This document shows, one piece after another, positions 1-7,771 of a DNA stretch of 26,376 nt. How positions within the stretch are numbered: position 1 is the first letter of the stretch; every line of letters starts with the position of its first letter. The notes beneath the pieces are model-generated. The model searched no databases, was not told the DNA's origin, and saw nothing but the letters and a program-made list of their open reading frames with translations. The DNA comes from Pseudomonadota bacterium (GTDB lineage: Bacteria; Pseudomonadota; Gammaproteobacteria; Burkholderiales; Burkholderiaceae), in contig JAJXUC010000039.1 of assembly GCA_021783435.1 (NCBI GenBank), forward strand, positions 1 through 26,376, written 5' to 3'. The position numbers and the translations under genes are program-made.

Positions 1-791
1 CGGGGAGCCTCCGGCACCGCGTCCGCCGCCCGTCTCGCCAGGCCAGGTTCCAAGCCCGCGCACCAGGGTTGCAGTCGCTCGCCCTGAAGCCGATGCGGCA
101 GCCCCAGCAGGCTTTGCTCGGTGCATCCCAGCACGGCCGAGATGGTCGACACCTCCACGCCGCCAGGACGCAGGATGCGTGGCAAGCCATCCAGGGTGTG
201 CAGGCGCGAGCAGTCGACGATGGTGCTTTCGATGCCCACCGCGCAGGCACCACCGTCCAGTACCAGGGACACGGCCGCGCCCAATTCGCTGCGCACATGG
301 GCCGCGGTCGTGGGACTGATGCGGCCGAAACGGTTGGCCGAAGGCGCGGCCAAGCCGCCCTGCCCGCCTCGGAACAACGCCAGCACGGCTTGGGCCACGG
401 GGTGGTCGGGGCAGCGCAGGGCGATGGTGTCTTGCCCGCCGGCGCAAGCCTCGGCGGCGCCGGCGCGTCGCGGCAGCACCAGCGTCAACGGGCCGGGCCA
501 GAAAGCGGCAATCAGCTTGCAGGCCACGTCGGGCAGCTCGGCAGCCCAGCGGGTGGGGTCGGCGTCGCGGTGCAGATGGACGATGACGGGATGATTCGCC
601 GGACGGCCCTTGGCAGCGTAGATCTTCGCCACGGCCTGGGGGTTGGCGGCGTCTGCGGCCAGGCCGTACACCGTCTCGGTCGGCAGGCCGACGAGTTCTC
701 CAGCTTCCAGCAAGCCCGCAGCCTGAATGATCTCGCGGGGATGGACGGTGGCCGGCGTGACCCACCGTGGCCCACGGCCTTGGGGTTGCAT
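1..791 (-). CDS. tsaC: L-threonylcarbamoyladenylate synthase, Sua5/YrdC type (3' end outside window)
   Basis: Makes threonylcarbamoyl-AMP from threonine, bicarbonate and ATP, the first step of t6A37 tRNA modification in the cytoplasm. The reading frame starts at the ATG at 791 and runs off the left edge after about 263 codons, so the C-terminus is missing. Visible YrdC-fold motifs are LPTETVYGLAADA near residue 40, the KGRPANHP substrate loop near 60, and PSANRFGRISPT near 150. Sequence continuing beyond about residue 200 fits the longer Sua5 form with a C-terminal domain rather than the short TsaC form. The start codon overlaps the purK stop by one base (TGATG), with a GGAG about 9 bases upstream, so translation is probably coupled. 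tsaB of the same pathway lies separately at 13.4-14.1 kb. Confidence 0.9.
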   Translation of the reverse strand, partial: MQPQGRGPRWVTPATVHPREIIQAAGLLEAGELVGLPTETVYGLAADAANPQAVAKIYAAKGRPANHPVIVHLHRDADPTRWAAELPDVACKLIAAFWPGPLTLVLPRRAGAAEACAGGQDTIALRCPDHPVAQAVLALFRGGQGGLAAPSANRFGRISPTTAAHVRSELGAAVSLVLDGGACAVGIESTIVDCSRLHTLDGLPRILRPGGVEVSTISAVLGCTEQSLLGLPHRLQGERLQPWCAGLEPGLARRAADAVPEAP

Positions 792-1978
792 CAGAAGGGC
801 TCCAGCCCGAGCACGGCGCAAGCCTGCAGTGCGGCGTGCTCCGCTTGCGCCGCGGTGGCCGCGGTGAAGGTGAGATGGCCCATCTTGCGGCCGCGGCGCG
901 GCTCGCGCTTGCCGTAGAGGTGCAGATGCGCGCCCGGGAGCGCCAACACGGCAGCCCAGTCGGGCTCGCGCTGCAGGCCGGATGGGTCGAACCAGATATC
1001 GCCCAGCAAGTTGAGCATGACGGCAGAGCTGTGCTGGCGCGGCGCGACCAATGGGGCGCCGACGAGGGCGCGCACTTGCAGGTCAAATTGCGAGACGTCG
1101 CAAGAGTCCAGCGTGTGATGGCCGGAGTTGTGTGGGCGCGGCGCCATTTCGTTGGCCACCAGACTGCCATCACCGAGCTCGAAGAATTCCACGCACAGCA
1201 CGCCCACGTAGTCCAACCCCTGGGCAATGGTCCGGGCAGCCTGAATCGCGCGTTGCGCCAGGGTGGGGTCCGGGGCAGATTCCAGGGCGGAGGACGGCGC
1301 GAAGCTGGCAAACAGAATGCCGTCGCGATGCAGGTTTTGCTGCGGCGGCAGGTGGACGATTCGGCCATCGCGTCCACGGGCCAGGATGACGGACAGTTCC
1401 TGGCGCAGGTCGAGCTTGCGCTCCAGCACGCACGTCACGCCGCCGAGGGCGCGCCAGGCGGCTGGCAGATCGGCGGCATGGACCACTGGCATCTGGCCCT
1501 TGCCGTCATAGCCCAGGCGCGCAGTTTTGAGAATGCCCGGCAACAGCGATTCGAGGTGCGCGGCACGCGCATCGTCCTCGCAGGTAATGACCGCATGCGG
1601 CGCGCAGGCCACGCCCAGGCGCGTGAACAGAGCCTTCTCGGCGGTGCGGTCCTGGCACACGGCCACGGCGGGGGCGTGCGGCGCGAGCTGCACATGGGCG
1701 TCCAGCCAGTCGAGCGTCGCGGCCGGAACGTTCTCGAACTCGATGGTCACGGCCGCCGTGTTGCGCGCGAGCTGGTGCAAGGCGTCGACATCGTCGTAAG
1801 CCGCGCGGAGATGGTGCGGCGCGACCTGGGCGGCCGGCGCATGGGCGTCGGGCTCCAGCACGGCCACGGCATAGCCGGCGGCTTGCGCTGCCTGCGCGAA
1901 CATGCGTCCGAGCTGGCCACCGCCGAGCACGCCGAGTGTCGCCCCGGGGGCAATGAAGTCTGTGGGATGGGCGGTCAT
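791..1978 (-). CDS. purK: 5-(carboxyamino)imidazole ribonucleotide synthase PurK
   Basis: ATP-grasp enzyme that carboxylates AIR to N5-CAIR in de novo purine synthesis; it works in sequence with PurE. The 395-residue protein has the N-terminal GGGQLGRM nucleotide loop (residues 19-26), [14 protein letters not shown] in the ATP-grasp domain (149-162), and the family signature [14 protein letters not shown] (276-289), all expected for PurK. Length is normal for the family. It is the middle gene of purE-purK-tsaC, 133 bases after purE and overlapping tsaC by one base. No strong ribosome binding site is seen ahead of the ATG at 1978. The start is supported because the GGGQLG motif normally lies about 10-20 residues from the N-terminus. 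Confidence 0.96.
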   Translation of the reverse strand: MTAHPTDFIAPGATLGVLGGGQLGRMFAQAAQAAGYAVAVLEPDAHAPAAQVAPHHLRAAYDDVDALHQLARNTAAVTIEFENVPAATLDWLDAHVQLAPHAPAVAVCQDRTAEKALFTRLGVACAPHAVITCEDDARAAHLESLLPGILKTARLGYDGKGQMPVVHAADLPAAWRALGGVTCVLERKLDLRQELSVILARGRDGRIVHLPPQQNLHRDGILFASFAPSSALESAPDPTLAQRAIQAARTIAQGLDYVGVLCVEFFELGDGSLVANEMAPRPHNSGHHTLDSCDVSQFDLQVRALVGAPLVAPRQHSSAVMLNLLGDIWFDPSGLQREPDWAAVLALPGAHLHLYGKREPRRGRKMGHLTFTAATAAQAEHAALQACAVLGLEPF

Positions 1979-2074
1979 GCAGGCATCAGCTCAAAGAAAG
2001 TGGTGCGAGAAAAGCCGGCGCGTTGCACGGCAAGGCGCACACGGCGGGGCTTGGCGTGGGACGCTGCCGAACAA

Positions 2075-2101
2075 GCCAGCGAGAGCGCCGGCATCGCTGG
2101 C
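2075..2101. repeat. Inverted repeat in the purE-purK spacer
   Basis: Perfect 8-base inverted repeat (GCCAGCGA / TCGCTGGC) around an 11-base loop, just downstream of the purE stop. It has no U-run, so it is not a standard terminator. It could be an intercistronic mRNA hairpin affecting the purE/purK expression ratio. Function is not shown. Confidence 0.4.
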
Positions 2102-2111
2102 GCCGGCCCCA

Positions 2112-2594
2112 TCAAAGCCCGACACGCATGGCTTCGGCCTGTGCGGTTTGCTCAGCGCGAAAGGCATCGAGCCGGGCCAGCAGCGCAGCGTCGTGGACCG
2201 CCAGCATGGCCAGCGCGAACAGCGCAGCATTGGCTGCACCGGCCTCGCCGATGGCGAAGGTTGCCACCGGAATGCCCTTGGGCATCTGCACGATGGACAG
2301 GAGCGAGTCTTCGCCACGCAGGTATTTGCTGGGCACGGGCACGCCCAGCACCGGCACGGTGGTCTTGGCCGCCAGCATGCCGGGCAAATGCGCGGCGCCA
2401 CCGGCGCCGGCGATGATGGCCGCCAGGCCACGCCCGCGCGCGGTTTCGGCGTAAGAGAACAAGGTGTCGGGCATGCGGTGGGCCGAAACCACGCGGGCTT
2501 CGTGAGCCACGTCGAAGCGTGCCAGCATCTCGGCCGCGTGCCGCATCACGTCCCAGTCGGAACTTGAACCCATCACCACACCGATCAAGGCCAT
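2112..2594 (-). CDS. purE: N5-carboxyaminoimidazole ribonucleotide mutase PurE
   Basis: Class I PurE, which moves the carboxylate of N5-CAIR to give CAIR in de novo purine synthesis. The 160-residue protein starts [14 protein letters not shown] and carries GSSSDW (9-14), SAHR (37-40) and GAGGAAHL (63-70), which form the active site and nucleotide-binding loops in this family. An upstream in-frame ATG at 2657 would add 21 poorly conserved-looking residues; I prefer 2594 because the beta strand before GSSSDW normally begins within a few residues of the start. First gene of the purE-purK-tsaC operon and divergent from the thioredoxin-TPR gene at 2782. Confidence 0.95.
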   Translation of the reverse strand: MALIGVVMGSSSDWDVMRHAAEMLARFDVAHEARVVSAHRMPDTLFSYAETARGRGLAAIIAGAGGAAHLPGMLAAKTTVPVLGVPVPSKYLRGEDSLLSIVQMPKGIPVATFAIGEAGAANAALFALAMLAVHDAALLARLDAFRAEQTAQAEAMRVGL

Positions 2595-2623
2595 GCCGTG
2601 TTCTTTCGCGTTGCGTGTCGATA

Positions 2624-2645
2624 CGGAGCGTTCCGTCTTGCTCCG
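2624..2645. repeat. Small inverted repeat in the purE leader
   Basis: CGGAGC at 2624-2629 pairs with GCTCCG at 2640-2645, in the untranslated leader of purE between its likely -10 element and its start. Six-base arms are near the chance level, so a regulatory role is only a possibility. Confidence 0.25.
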
Positions 2646-2655
2646 AAAGCCTTCC

Positions 2656-2683
2656 ATTTTACGGGGCCGTATGCTTGTGGCTA
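2656..2683 (-). promoter_or_regulatory. Candidate purE promoter
   Basis: On the minus strand TAAAAT (2656-2661) fits a sigma-70 -10 element. TAGCCA (2678-2683), 16 bases upstream, is a weak -35 match. This would place transcription start near 2649, giving a leader of about 55 bases to the purE ATG. Confidence 0.35.
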
Positions 2684-2781
2684 GCGTTCAGTCTCGCCCG
2701 GCGAGCCCCCGCGCCCTGTCTTGCGGGGCGACCTGGAAATCGGCCGCGGCGCCCCCATCTGTGCGTTTTGGAGAACTCATC

Positions 2782-3672
2782 ATGATCGACGCAACCCTGA
2801 CGAATTTCGAAACCGAGGTGGTCGAAACCTCGAAGACCATGCCTGTTCTGGTGGACCTGTGGGCGCCGTGGTGCGGCCCCTGCCGCAGCCTGGGCCCGGT
2901 GCTGGAAAAGCTGGAAACCAGTTACGACGGCCGTTTCAAACTGGTGAAGGTCAACACCGAGGAGGAGCAGGAACTGGCCCAGGCTTTCGGTGTGCGCAGC
3001 ATTCCGATGGTGGTGTTGATGAAAGACGGCCAGCCGGTGGACGGCTTTGTCGGCGCCCTGCCCGAAGGGCAGATTCGTGAGTTCCTCGACAAACATATGC
3101 CTGCTTTCGCGGACCAAGAGGATGACGCTCAGGAGGTGCCGGATGCCTTGGCAGAGGCCGCGCCGGTCTCCGCGCTGGAGCAACTGCAGCAAGCGCTGGC
3201 CACCAACCCGGCGAACGATGCGGCGCGCGGCGAGTACGTCAAGCTGCTGTTGCAGGAGGGCCGCCTGGACGACGCGCGCCGCGCCTTCGAGCCGCTGTCC
3301 GGCAAAGTGGCCATCGACCGCATGGCGAGTGCGCTGAAGCACTGGCTGGACGCCATCGACGCCACTGCAACCACTGCCGACATCGGCACGTTGCAAGCGA
3401 CCATCGCGGCCAACAAGCGCGACTTCGCCGCCCGCTTTGCCCTGGCGCAGCACCATATGGCGGGACAGCGCTGGACCGAGGCGATGGACGAACTGCTCGA
3501 CATCCTCATGCGCGACAAGAACTGGAACGGGGATGCCGCGCGCAAGGCTTATGTCGCCATCCTCGAACTGATCGCGCCACCGGTGGCCAAGCCGGCGGAA
3601 GGCCAGGCGCCTGCCACAGACCCCACGGTGGAAAGCTACCGCCGCCGCCTGAGCATGGTGGTTTTGAGTTGA
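2782..3672 (+). CDS. cnoX: Thioredoxin-TPR protein, CnoX/YbbN family
   Basis: Cytoplasmic protein with an N-terminal thioredoxin domain and a C-terminal tetratricopeptide-like helical region. In known CnoX/YbbN members the combination gives a holdase chaperone that protects proteins under oxidative stress and hands them to GroEL or DnaK. The 296-residue protein shows WAPWCGPC with both cysteines (C31, C34) and the cis-proline in SIPMVV (P75), so the fold should be redox active, unlike E. coli YbbN, which lacks the first cysteine. Residues about 125-290 are helical and alanine-rich, fitting the TPR region. The ATG at 2782 is preceded by GGAG (2770-2773) at good spacing; longer in-frame starts lack such a site. 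It is divergent from purE and convergent with purC. Confidence 0.85.
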   Translation: MIDATLTNFETEVVETSKTMPVLVDLWAPWCGPCRSLGPVLEKLETSYDGRFKLVKVNTEEEQELAQAFGVRSIPMVVLMKDGQPVDGFVGALPEGQIREFLDKHMPAFADQEDDAQEVPDALAEAAPVSALEQLQQALATNPANDAARGEYVKLLLQEGRLDDARRAFEPLSGKVAIDRMASALKHWLDAIDATATTADIGTLQATIAANKRDFAARFALAQHHMAGQRWTEAMDELLDILMRDKNWNGDAARKAYVAILELIAPPVAKPAEGQAPATDPTVESYRRRLSMVVLS

Positions 3673-3717
3673 GATGCCGACCTTCGATTTTTGAGGCCTT
3701 GTGTCGGAACCGGCGGA

Positions 3718-4608
3718 TCAAGCCGGGCCGGTGATGCGCTCCAGCGCCTCGCGGTATTTGGCCGCGGTGCCGTCGAGCACCTTGGGTGGCAACGTGGGGG
3801 GTGGTGGCCGCTTGGTCCAGCCGGGTACGGTTTCCAGCCAATCGCGCAGGAATTGCTTATCGAAGCTCGGTGGCGAGATGCCTTCGCGCCACTGGTCAGC
3901 CGGCCAGAACCGCGAGGAGTCGGGCGTGAGCGCTTCGTCCATCCACACCAAGCGGCCCTGCTTGTCCAGACCGAACTCGAACTTGGTGTCGGCCAAAATG
4001 ATGCCGCGCGCTTTGGCATGCGCCGCCGCGCGGCTGTAAACCTCCAGGCTGATGTCGCGCACCTGGCCGGCGAGTTCCACGCCGATGAGTCGCACCATCT
4101 GCCCGAAGTCGATGTTCTCGTCGTGCTCACCCAGCGCAGCCTTGGTGGCCGGCGTGAAAATGGGGTGCGGCAGGCGGGCTGCCTGCTGCAGACCATGGGG
4201 TAAGTCCACGCCGCACACCTTGCCGCCGGCCTGATAGTCTTTCCAGCCCGAGCCAGCCAGGTACCCCCGCACCACGGCCTCGACCGGCAGTGGCTTGAGA
4301 CGCTTGACGACCAGAGCGCGGCCCCGCACCTGCTCGCGTTCGTGCTCGGCCACCACACTTTCGGGGTCGATGCCGGTGAGATGATTGGGCACCACGTCTT
4401 CCAGCAAGCCGAACCAGAAGCACGAGATGCGCGCGAGCATCTCCCCCTTGCCTGCAATGCCCTGGTCCATCACCACGTCGAAGGCCGAGATGCGGTCGCT
4501 CGCCACCATCAGCATGAGGTCGTCGTCGACGGCGTAGTTGTCGCGCACTTTGCCACGCGAGAGCAGAGGCAGGGACGTGATGGAGGTCGTGAGTAGGGCT
4601 GAAGTCAT
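3718..4608 (-). CDS. purC: Phosphoribosylaminoimidazole-succinocarboxamide synthase PurC
   Basis: ATP-dependent ligase joining CAIR and aspartate to give SAICAR in de novo purine synthesis, two steps after PurK. The 296-residue protein begins [21 protein letters not shown] and shows SRGKVRDNY (17-25), SDRISAFDV (37-45), LADTKFEFG and [13 protein letters not shown], all SAICAR synthase signatures. This is the longer form common in betaproteobacteria. The ATG at 4608 was chosen because upstream in-frame sequence is not family-like and a -10 element (TACAAT) sits 33 bases upstream. It stands alone between two plus-strand genes, close to purEK but not in their operon. Confidence 0.95.
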   Translation of the reverse strand: MTSALLTTSITSLPLLSRGKVRDNYAVDDDLMLMVASDRISAFDVVMDQGIAGKGEMLARISCFWFGLLEDVVPNHLTGIDPESVVAEHEREQVRGRALVVKRLKPLPVEAVVRGYLAGSGWKDYQAGGKVCGVDLPHGLQQAARLPHPIFTPATKAALGEHDENIDFGQMVRLIGVELAGQVRDISLEVYSRAAAHAKARGIILADTKFEFGLDKQGRLVWMDEALTPDSSRFWPADQWREGISPPSFDKQFLRDWLETVPGWTKRPPPPTLPPKVLDGTAAKYREALERITGPA

Positions 4609-4640
4609 GCGGCAGGGCGGGTCGACTGGGAACGGCTGGA

Positions 4641-4646
4641 ATTGTA
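4641..4646 (-). promoter_or_regulatory. Candidate -10 element for purC
   Basis: TACAAT in the context CCTACAATT on the minus strand, a good sigma-70 -10 match. No convincing -35 is seen. Transcription would start near 4634 with a short leader of about 26 bases. Confidence 0.4.
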
Positions 4647-5108
4647 GGCGGCGCAATCGGCTGCACCGGGCTTGCGACACCGGTCTTGCGCTGCTCCTGC
4701 TCCGGCGGATCGTGCCGGACACCGGCAGCCCGAGGGGTATGTCGCTCCGCATAAACACCGAGGCCGGGTGAAACGCTTGGACACAGTCGATACAAGGCAG
4801 CTACATTTACTCAGTACAGTATCCATTAGATTGCAAGACAGCCATGGATCGCTCTCCACGTTGACATGGTCAGGCGCGACAACTGCCCAGCAGCGTCTTG
4901 TCGTGCCGCCTGAATCCAGTGGTGGCCGGCAGCAGTTCGCACCCCGACGAACAACGGGGCAAGCCAGGTGCCATGAACACGTTTCGCGCGGCCTGCCGAG
5001 AGGTGCGCTGCGGGGAAAAGAGGTCGGCAACGATGTTGGACTCAAGCCGACGCATGAATCTGCAGATTTGGATGCAGTCTGATCGATTGAAACCGAGGAG
5101 GAGTTGAC
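4647..5108. other. Intergenic region between purC and the rhodanese gene
   Basis: About 460 bases with no convincing gene in any frame. It holds a weak promoter-like pair facing the rhodanese gene (TTGGAC at 4777, TACATT at 4802, spacing 19), an isolated TTGACA at 4861 with no good -10, a slightly AT-richer patch at 4795-4840, and a 12-base palindrome at 5057-5068. An 8-base purine-rich ribosome binding site (GAGGAGGA) ends just before the rhodanese start. A long leader or an unrecognised operator region are both possible. Confidence 0.5.
5057..5068. promoter_or_regulatory. 12-base perfect palindrome upstream of rhodanese
   Basis: AATCTGCAGATT reads the same on both strands and lies 41 bases before the rhodanese ATG. 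An overlapping CTGCA/TGCAG repeat (5060-5064, 5073-5077) adds further symmetry. The position and symmetry suit a dimeric regulator site, but no known motif is recognised. Confidence 0.3.
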
Positions 5109-6086
5109 ATGAAGATGAAAGAACTGATGGGCGCCAGCATTCTGGGGCTGGGCATGACTGCTGCACAAGGCGCCATGGCCATGGATGTACCTGGCCCCCT
5201 GGTGACGCCGCAGTGGCTCAAGGCGCATCTGAACGATGTGACGGTGGTCGACATTCGTGGTGGTGGCAGCATGAAGGCGTTCGACGAAGAGCCGGTGATG
5301 GCCAACCACATGGTCAAGAAATCAGGCGGCCACATTGCCGGTGCCGTGCTGGTCAACTTCAACGACATTCGTGAGACCCGCACGGTCGATGGCGTCAAGC
5401 TCAAGGCCATGATGCCCACCGCCGAGTACTTCACCAAGGTGATGGACGACGCCGGCGTGAACAGCGGCAAGCCCATCATCATCGTGCCCACGGGCAATGC
5501 CGTGTTCGCAATGGACCGTGGCACCCGCCTGTATTTCCAGATGCGCTATTTCGGCGTACCGCACGACCAGATCGCCATCCTCAACGGTGGCACCAACGCC
5601 TGGCTGAACGCCGGTTATCCGGTGAGCACCAAGCCCGCGCCCGCCGCCAAGGGTGACTGGAAGGCCGCCGGCGAAGACAAGGCACTGCTGGCCACGACGC
5701 AGGAGGTCAAGATCGGGCTGCAGAACGGTTCGGAGCAATACATCGACGCCCGCCCGACTGCGCAATTCCTCGGTATCGCCAAGAAGCCGATCAACAAGAC
5801 CGCCGGCCACCTAGCTGGCGCGAAATCGTTCCCGATCGATGCCATCGTGAAAGACGACCATGGGGCCGCCATGTTCATGAGCGCCGCGGACTACAAGAAA
5901 ATTTTCCACGACACCAACATCAGCGACAACGCGCCCACCACCACCTACTGCAACACCGGTCATTTGGCTTCAGGCGCCTGGTTCGTGGTGCACGAGATCA
6001 TGGGCAACAAGAACTCCAAGCTGTACGCGGGTTCGATGAACGAGTGGACCAATCTGGGCAACCCCACGGTCGGCCTGCCAGGCTGA
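5109..6086 (+). CDS. Secreted tandem-rhodanese sulfurtransferase
   Basis: Sulfurtransferase likely acting in the periplasm, moving sulfane sulfur from a donor such as thiosulfate to a thiol acceptor or cyanide. The 325-residue protein has a Sec-type signal peptide (about residues 1-24, ending AMA), a first rhodanese-like domain (about 30-175) without a catalytic cysteine at the expected loop (PTGNAVF), and a second domain (about 195-320) with the active-site loop CNTGHLAS, nucleophile C281. This split, with an inactive N-domain and an active C-domain, is usual for two-domain rhodaneses. A strong Shine-Dalgarno (GAGGAGGAG) precedes the ATG. It is monocistronic: a 460-base upstream spacer and a clear terminator at 6148. 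Natural donor and acceptor cannot be read from sequence. Confidence 0.87.
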   Translation: MKMKELMGASILGLGMTAAQGAMAMDVPGPLVTPQWLKAHLNDVTVVDIRGGGSMKAFDEEPVMANHMVKKSGGHIAGAVLVNFNDIRETRTVDGVKLKAMMPTAEYFTKVMDDAGVNSGKPIIIVPTGNAVFAMDRGTRLYFQMRYFGVPHDQIAILNGGTNAWLNAGYPVSTKPAPAAKGDWKAAGEDKALLATTQEVKIGLQNGSEQYIDARPTAQFLGIAKKPINKTAGHLAGAKSFPIDAIVKDDHGAAMFMSAADYKKIFHDTNISDNAPTTTYCNTGHLASGAWFVVHEIMGNKNSKLYAGSMNEWTNLGNPTVGLPG

Positions 6087-6147
6087 TCGCCTGCATCGGA
6101 CGGGCTTTGCGCCCGCCCGATCCTGATTTCCGAGTGATTGACCTTGA

Positions 6148-6170
6148 CCCCGCCGCGTGCGGGGTTTTTT
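6148..6170 (+). terminator. Intrinsic terminator of the rhodanese gene
   Basis: CCCCGC / GCGGGG six-base GC stem with a five-base loop followed at once by six T residues, 61 bases after the rhodanese stop. On the opposite strand there is no T-run, so it serves the plus strand only. Confidence 0.9.
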
Positions 6171-6200
6171 GCATCTTCGGCTGGGCCTACCCAGTGGCAC

Positions 6201-6419
6201 TCAGCCAGCAATGCGGTTCACCAGCACGATCAGCAGCGTGACGATGACGATGGCCACGATGACGCCGGCCACCACCACATGCTGCAGTTTCAGCGTGGCG
6301 AAGTCACGCTCGCGGTCCTGCCGTCGGCGCAAACCCACCATGGCGGTGGCCACCGCGCCCAGCGCCCGCAAGGTGCCTCGCAGGAAGGCCGTCGATGGCT
6401 TGGGGGCCTGGGGTTCCAT
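6201..6419 (-). CDS. DUF2970 family small membrane protein
   Basis: 72-residue protein of unknown function. It shows the DUF2970 pattern: an N-terminal segment FLRGTLRALGAVATAMVGLR, a basic central stretch rich in Arg, and one hydrophobic C-terminal membrane helix (about 47-68, VVVAGVIVAIVIVTLLIVLV). DUF2970 proteins are common in betaproteobacteria and have no assigned role. The ATG at 6419 lies 32 bases after the aroG stop, so it is probably co-transcribed with aroG and would share its attenuator. Family assignment is from pattern recognition only. Confidence 0.75.
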   Translation of the reverse strand: MEPQAPKPSTAFLRGTLRALGAVATAMVGLRRRQDRERDFATLKLQHVVVAGVIVAIVIVTLLIVLVNRIAG

Positions 6420-6451
6420 CGCGCCGGCCTGAATCCCGCGTGTGCGCTGAC

Positions 6452-7585
6452 CTATGCTGACTTGCGCTTGCGCCGCGCCTTCACCCCGGCGGCCAAGGTG
6501 TCCATGAGTTGCACCGACTCGTCCCACGGCAGGCAACCGTCGGTGATGCTCTGGCCGTAGGTCAGGCTGCTGGCGGCGTCCTTGCCGGGGGTGAATTTCT
6601 GCGCTCCGCCGACCAGATGGCTTTCCGCCATGACACCGAAAATACAGCGCTCGCCAGCCCCCAGTTGGGCGGCGATGTTCTGCGCCACGTCGAGCTGGCG
6701 CTCGGGTTTTTTGTCGCTGTTGGCGTGCGAGCAATCGATCATCAAGCGGCATTCGACCTTCGCCGCCTCGAGTTGCTCACAGGCTTCGCGCACACTGGCG
6801 GCGTCGTAGTTCGGCGCCTTGCCGCCGCGCAGAATGACGTGGGTGTCCTTGTTGCCGCGTGTCTGGACGATGGCCACCTGGCCGCTCTTGTGCACCGAGA
6901 GGAACGAATGTGGCCGGCGTGCCGCCTGGATGGCGTCGATGGCGATGCGCAGGTTGCCGTCGGTGCCGTTCTTGAAACCGATGGGCGCCGACAGCCCGGA
7001 GGCCAGTTCGCGGTGCACCTGGCTTTCGGTCGTGCGTGCGCCAATGGCGCCCCAGGAGATGAGGTCGCCGATGTATTGCGGCGAGATCACGTCGAGAAAT
7101 TCGCTGCCGGCCGGCACGCCCAGGCGGTTGATGTCGATGAGCAGTTCACGCGCCATGCGCAGGCCTTCGTCGATGCGGAAACTCTGGTCCAGGTAGGGGT
7201 CGTTGATCAGCCCTTTCCAGCCCACCGTGGTGCGCGGCTTCTCGAAGTACACCCGCATCACCACTTCGAGCTCGCCGGCGTGGCGGCGGCGCTCGCGCGC
7301 CAGGCGCTCGGCGTACTCACGCGCGGCCTTGGGGTCGTGGATGGAGCAGGGGCCGATGACGAGAAGCAAACGGTCGTCGTCTCCCTGCACGATGCGGTGC
7401 ACCGCCTTGCGCGTGTCCTGAATCAGCCGCTCGACCGGCGTACCGGCAATCGGAAAAAAGCGGATGAGATGTTCGGGCGGTGGCAGCGGCATGACATCCT
7501 TGATGCGTTCATCGTCGGTGGCCGAGGTCTTCTCGGACGGAGCGGCGCGCCACTCGGGCATCGGGGCAGTCGACTTCGGGGGCAT
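6452..7585 (-). CDS. aroG: 3-deoxy-7-phosphoheptulonate synthase (DAHP synthase, class I)
   Basis: Condenses phosphoenolpyruvate and erythrose-4-phosphate to DAHP, the committed entry to the shikimate pathway for Phe, Tyr and Trp. The 377-residue protein has VIGPCSIHD (metal ligand cysteine C80), FEKPRTTVGWKG (114-125), the GFKNGTDG loop, DCSHANS and the GKSITDGC-like GQSITDGCLPW near the C-terminus, all AroF/G/H-type signatures. I chose the ATG at 7585 because AGGAGA lies 7 bases upstream. An in-frame ATG at 7666, itself preceded by AAGGAA, would add 27 residues rich in Gln and Ser. The gene follows a leader peptide and attenuator at 7691-7816, so expression is likely tuned to charging of aromatic tRNAs. 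DUF2970 follows. Confidence 0.95.
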   Translation of the reverse strand: MPPKSTAPMPEWRAAPSEKTSATDDERIKDVMPLPPPEHLIRFFPIAGTPVERLIQDTRKAVHRIVQGDDDRLLLVIGPCSIHDPKAAREYAERLARERRRHAGELEVVMRVYFEKPRTTVGWKGLINDPYLDQSFRIDEGLRMARELLIDINRLGVPAGSEFLDVISPQYIGDLISWGAIGARTTESQVHRELASGLSAPIGFKNGTDGNLRIAIDAIQAARRPHSFLSVHKSGQVAIVQTRGNKDTHVILRGGKAPNYDAASVREACEQLEAAKVECRLMIDCSHANSDKKPERQLDVAQNIAAQLGAGERCIFGVMAESHLVGGAQKFTPGKDAASSLTYGQSITDGCLPWDESVQLMDTLAAGVKARRKRKSA

Positions 7586-7690
7586 GGAGCTTTCTCCTGG
7601 CTGAGTGGAATGCTTGGGTTGCTGCGCTTGCCGCAGGATGGAGGACTGGGAGTGTTCGTCGAACATGGCGGGTTCCTTGCCGACCCGGCG

Positions 7691-7723
7691 AAAAAAAACC
7701 GCCGGGTTGAGCCGGCGGTTTTT
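7691..7723 (-). terminator. Attenuator terminator ahead of aroG
   Basis: On the minus strand CCGCCGG pairs with CCGGCGG around a six-base loop and is flanked by A and U runs that extend the stem to 12 pairs; eight U residues follow. It lies between the leader peptide stop (7739) and aroG, 25 bases upstream of the first in-frame ATG. A strong terminator before, rather than after, a biosynthetic gene is the hallmark of transcription attenuation. Confidence 0.85.
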
Positions 7724-7771
7724 GGGGATTTGATCGTTTCAGGCTGAACGCTGCCCTCTCCCTCCGCCGGC
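7711..7771 (-). promoter_or_regulatory. Predicted antiterminator pairing of the aroG attenuator
   Basis: GCCGGCGG inside leader codons 16-18 (7764-7771) is exactly complementary over 8 bases to CCGCCGGC (7711-7718), the 5' arm of the terminator. The two helices exclude each other. A ribosome stalled on the aromatic codons just upstream would leave the first segment free to pair and block termination. A weaker alternative pairs CCGGU of codons 4-5 with the same segment. Confidence 0.65.

Noticed and set aside
767..2416. 549-codon open frame on the plus strand
   Set aside because: Antisense to purK and purE, which are supported by clear motifs.
6509..7747. 412-codon open frame on the plus strand across aroG
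   Set aside because: It is exactly antisense to aroG, has no recognisable domain and follows from high third-position GC on the other strand.
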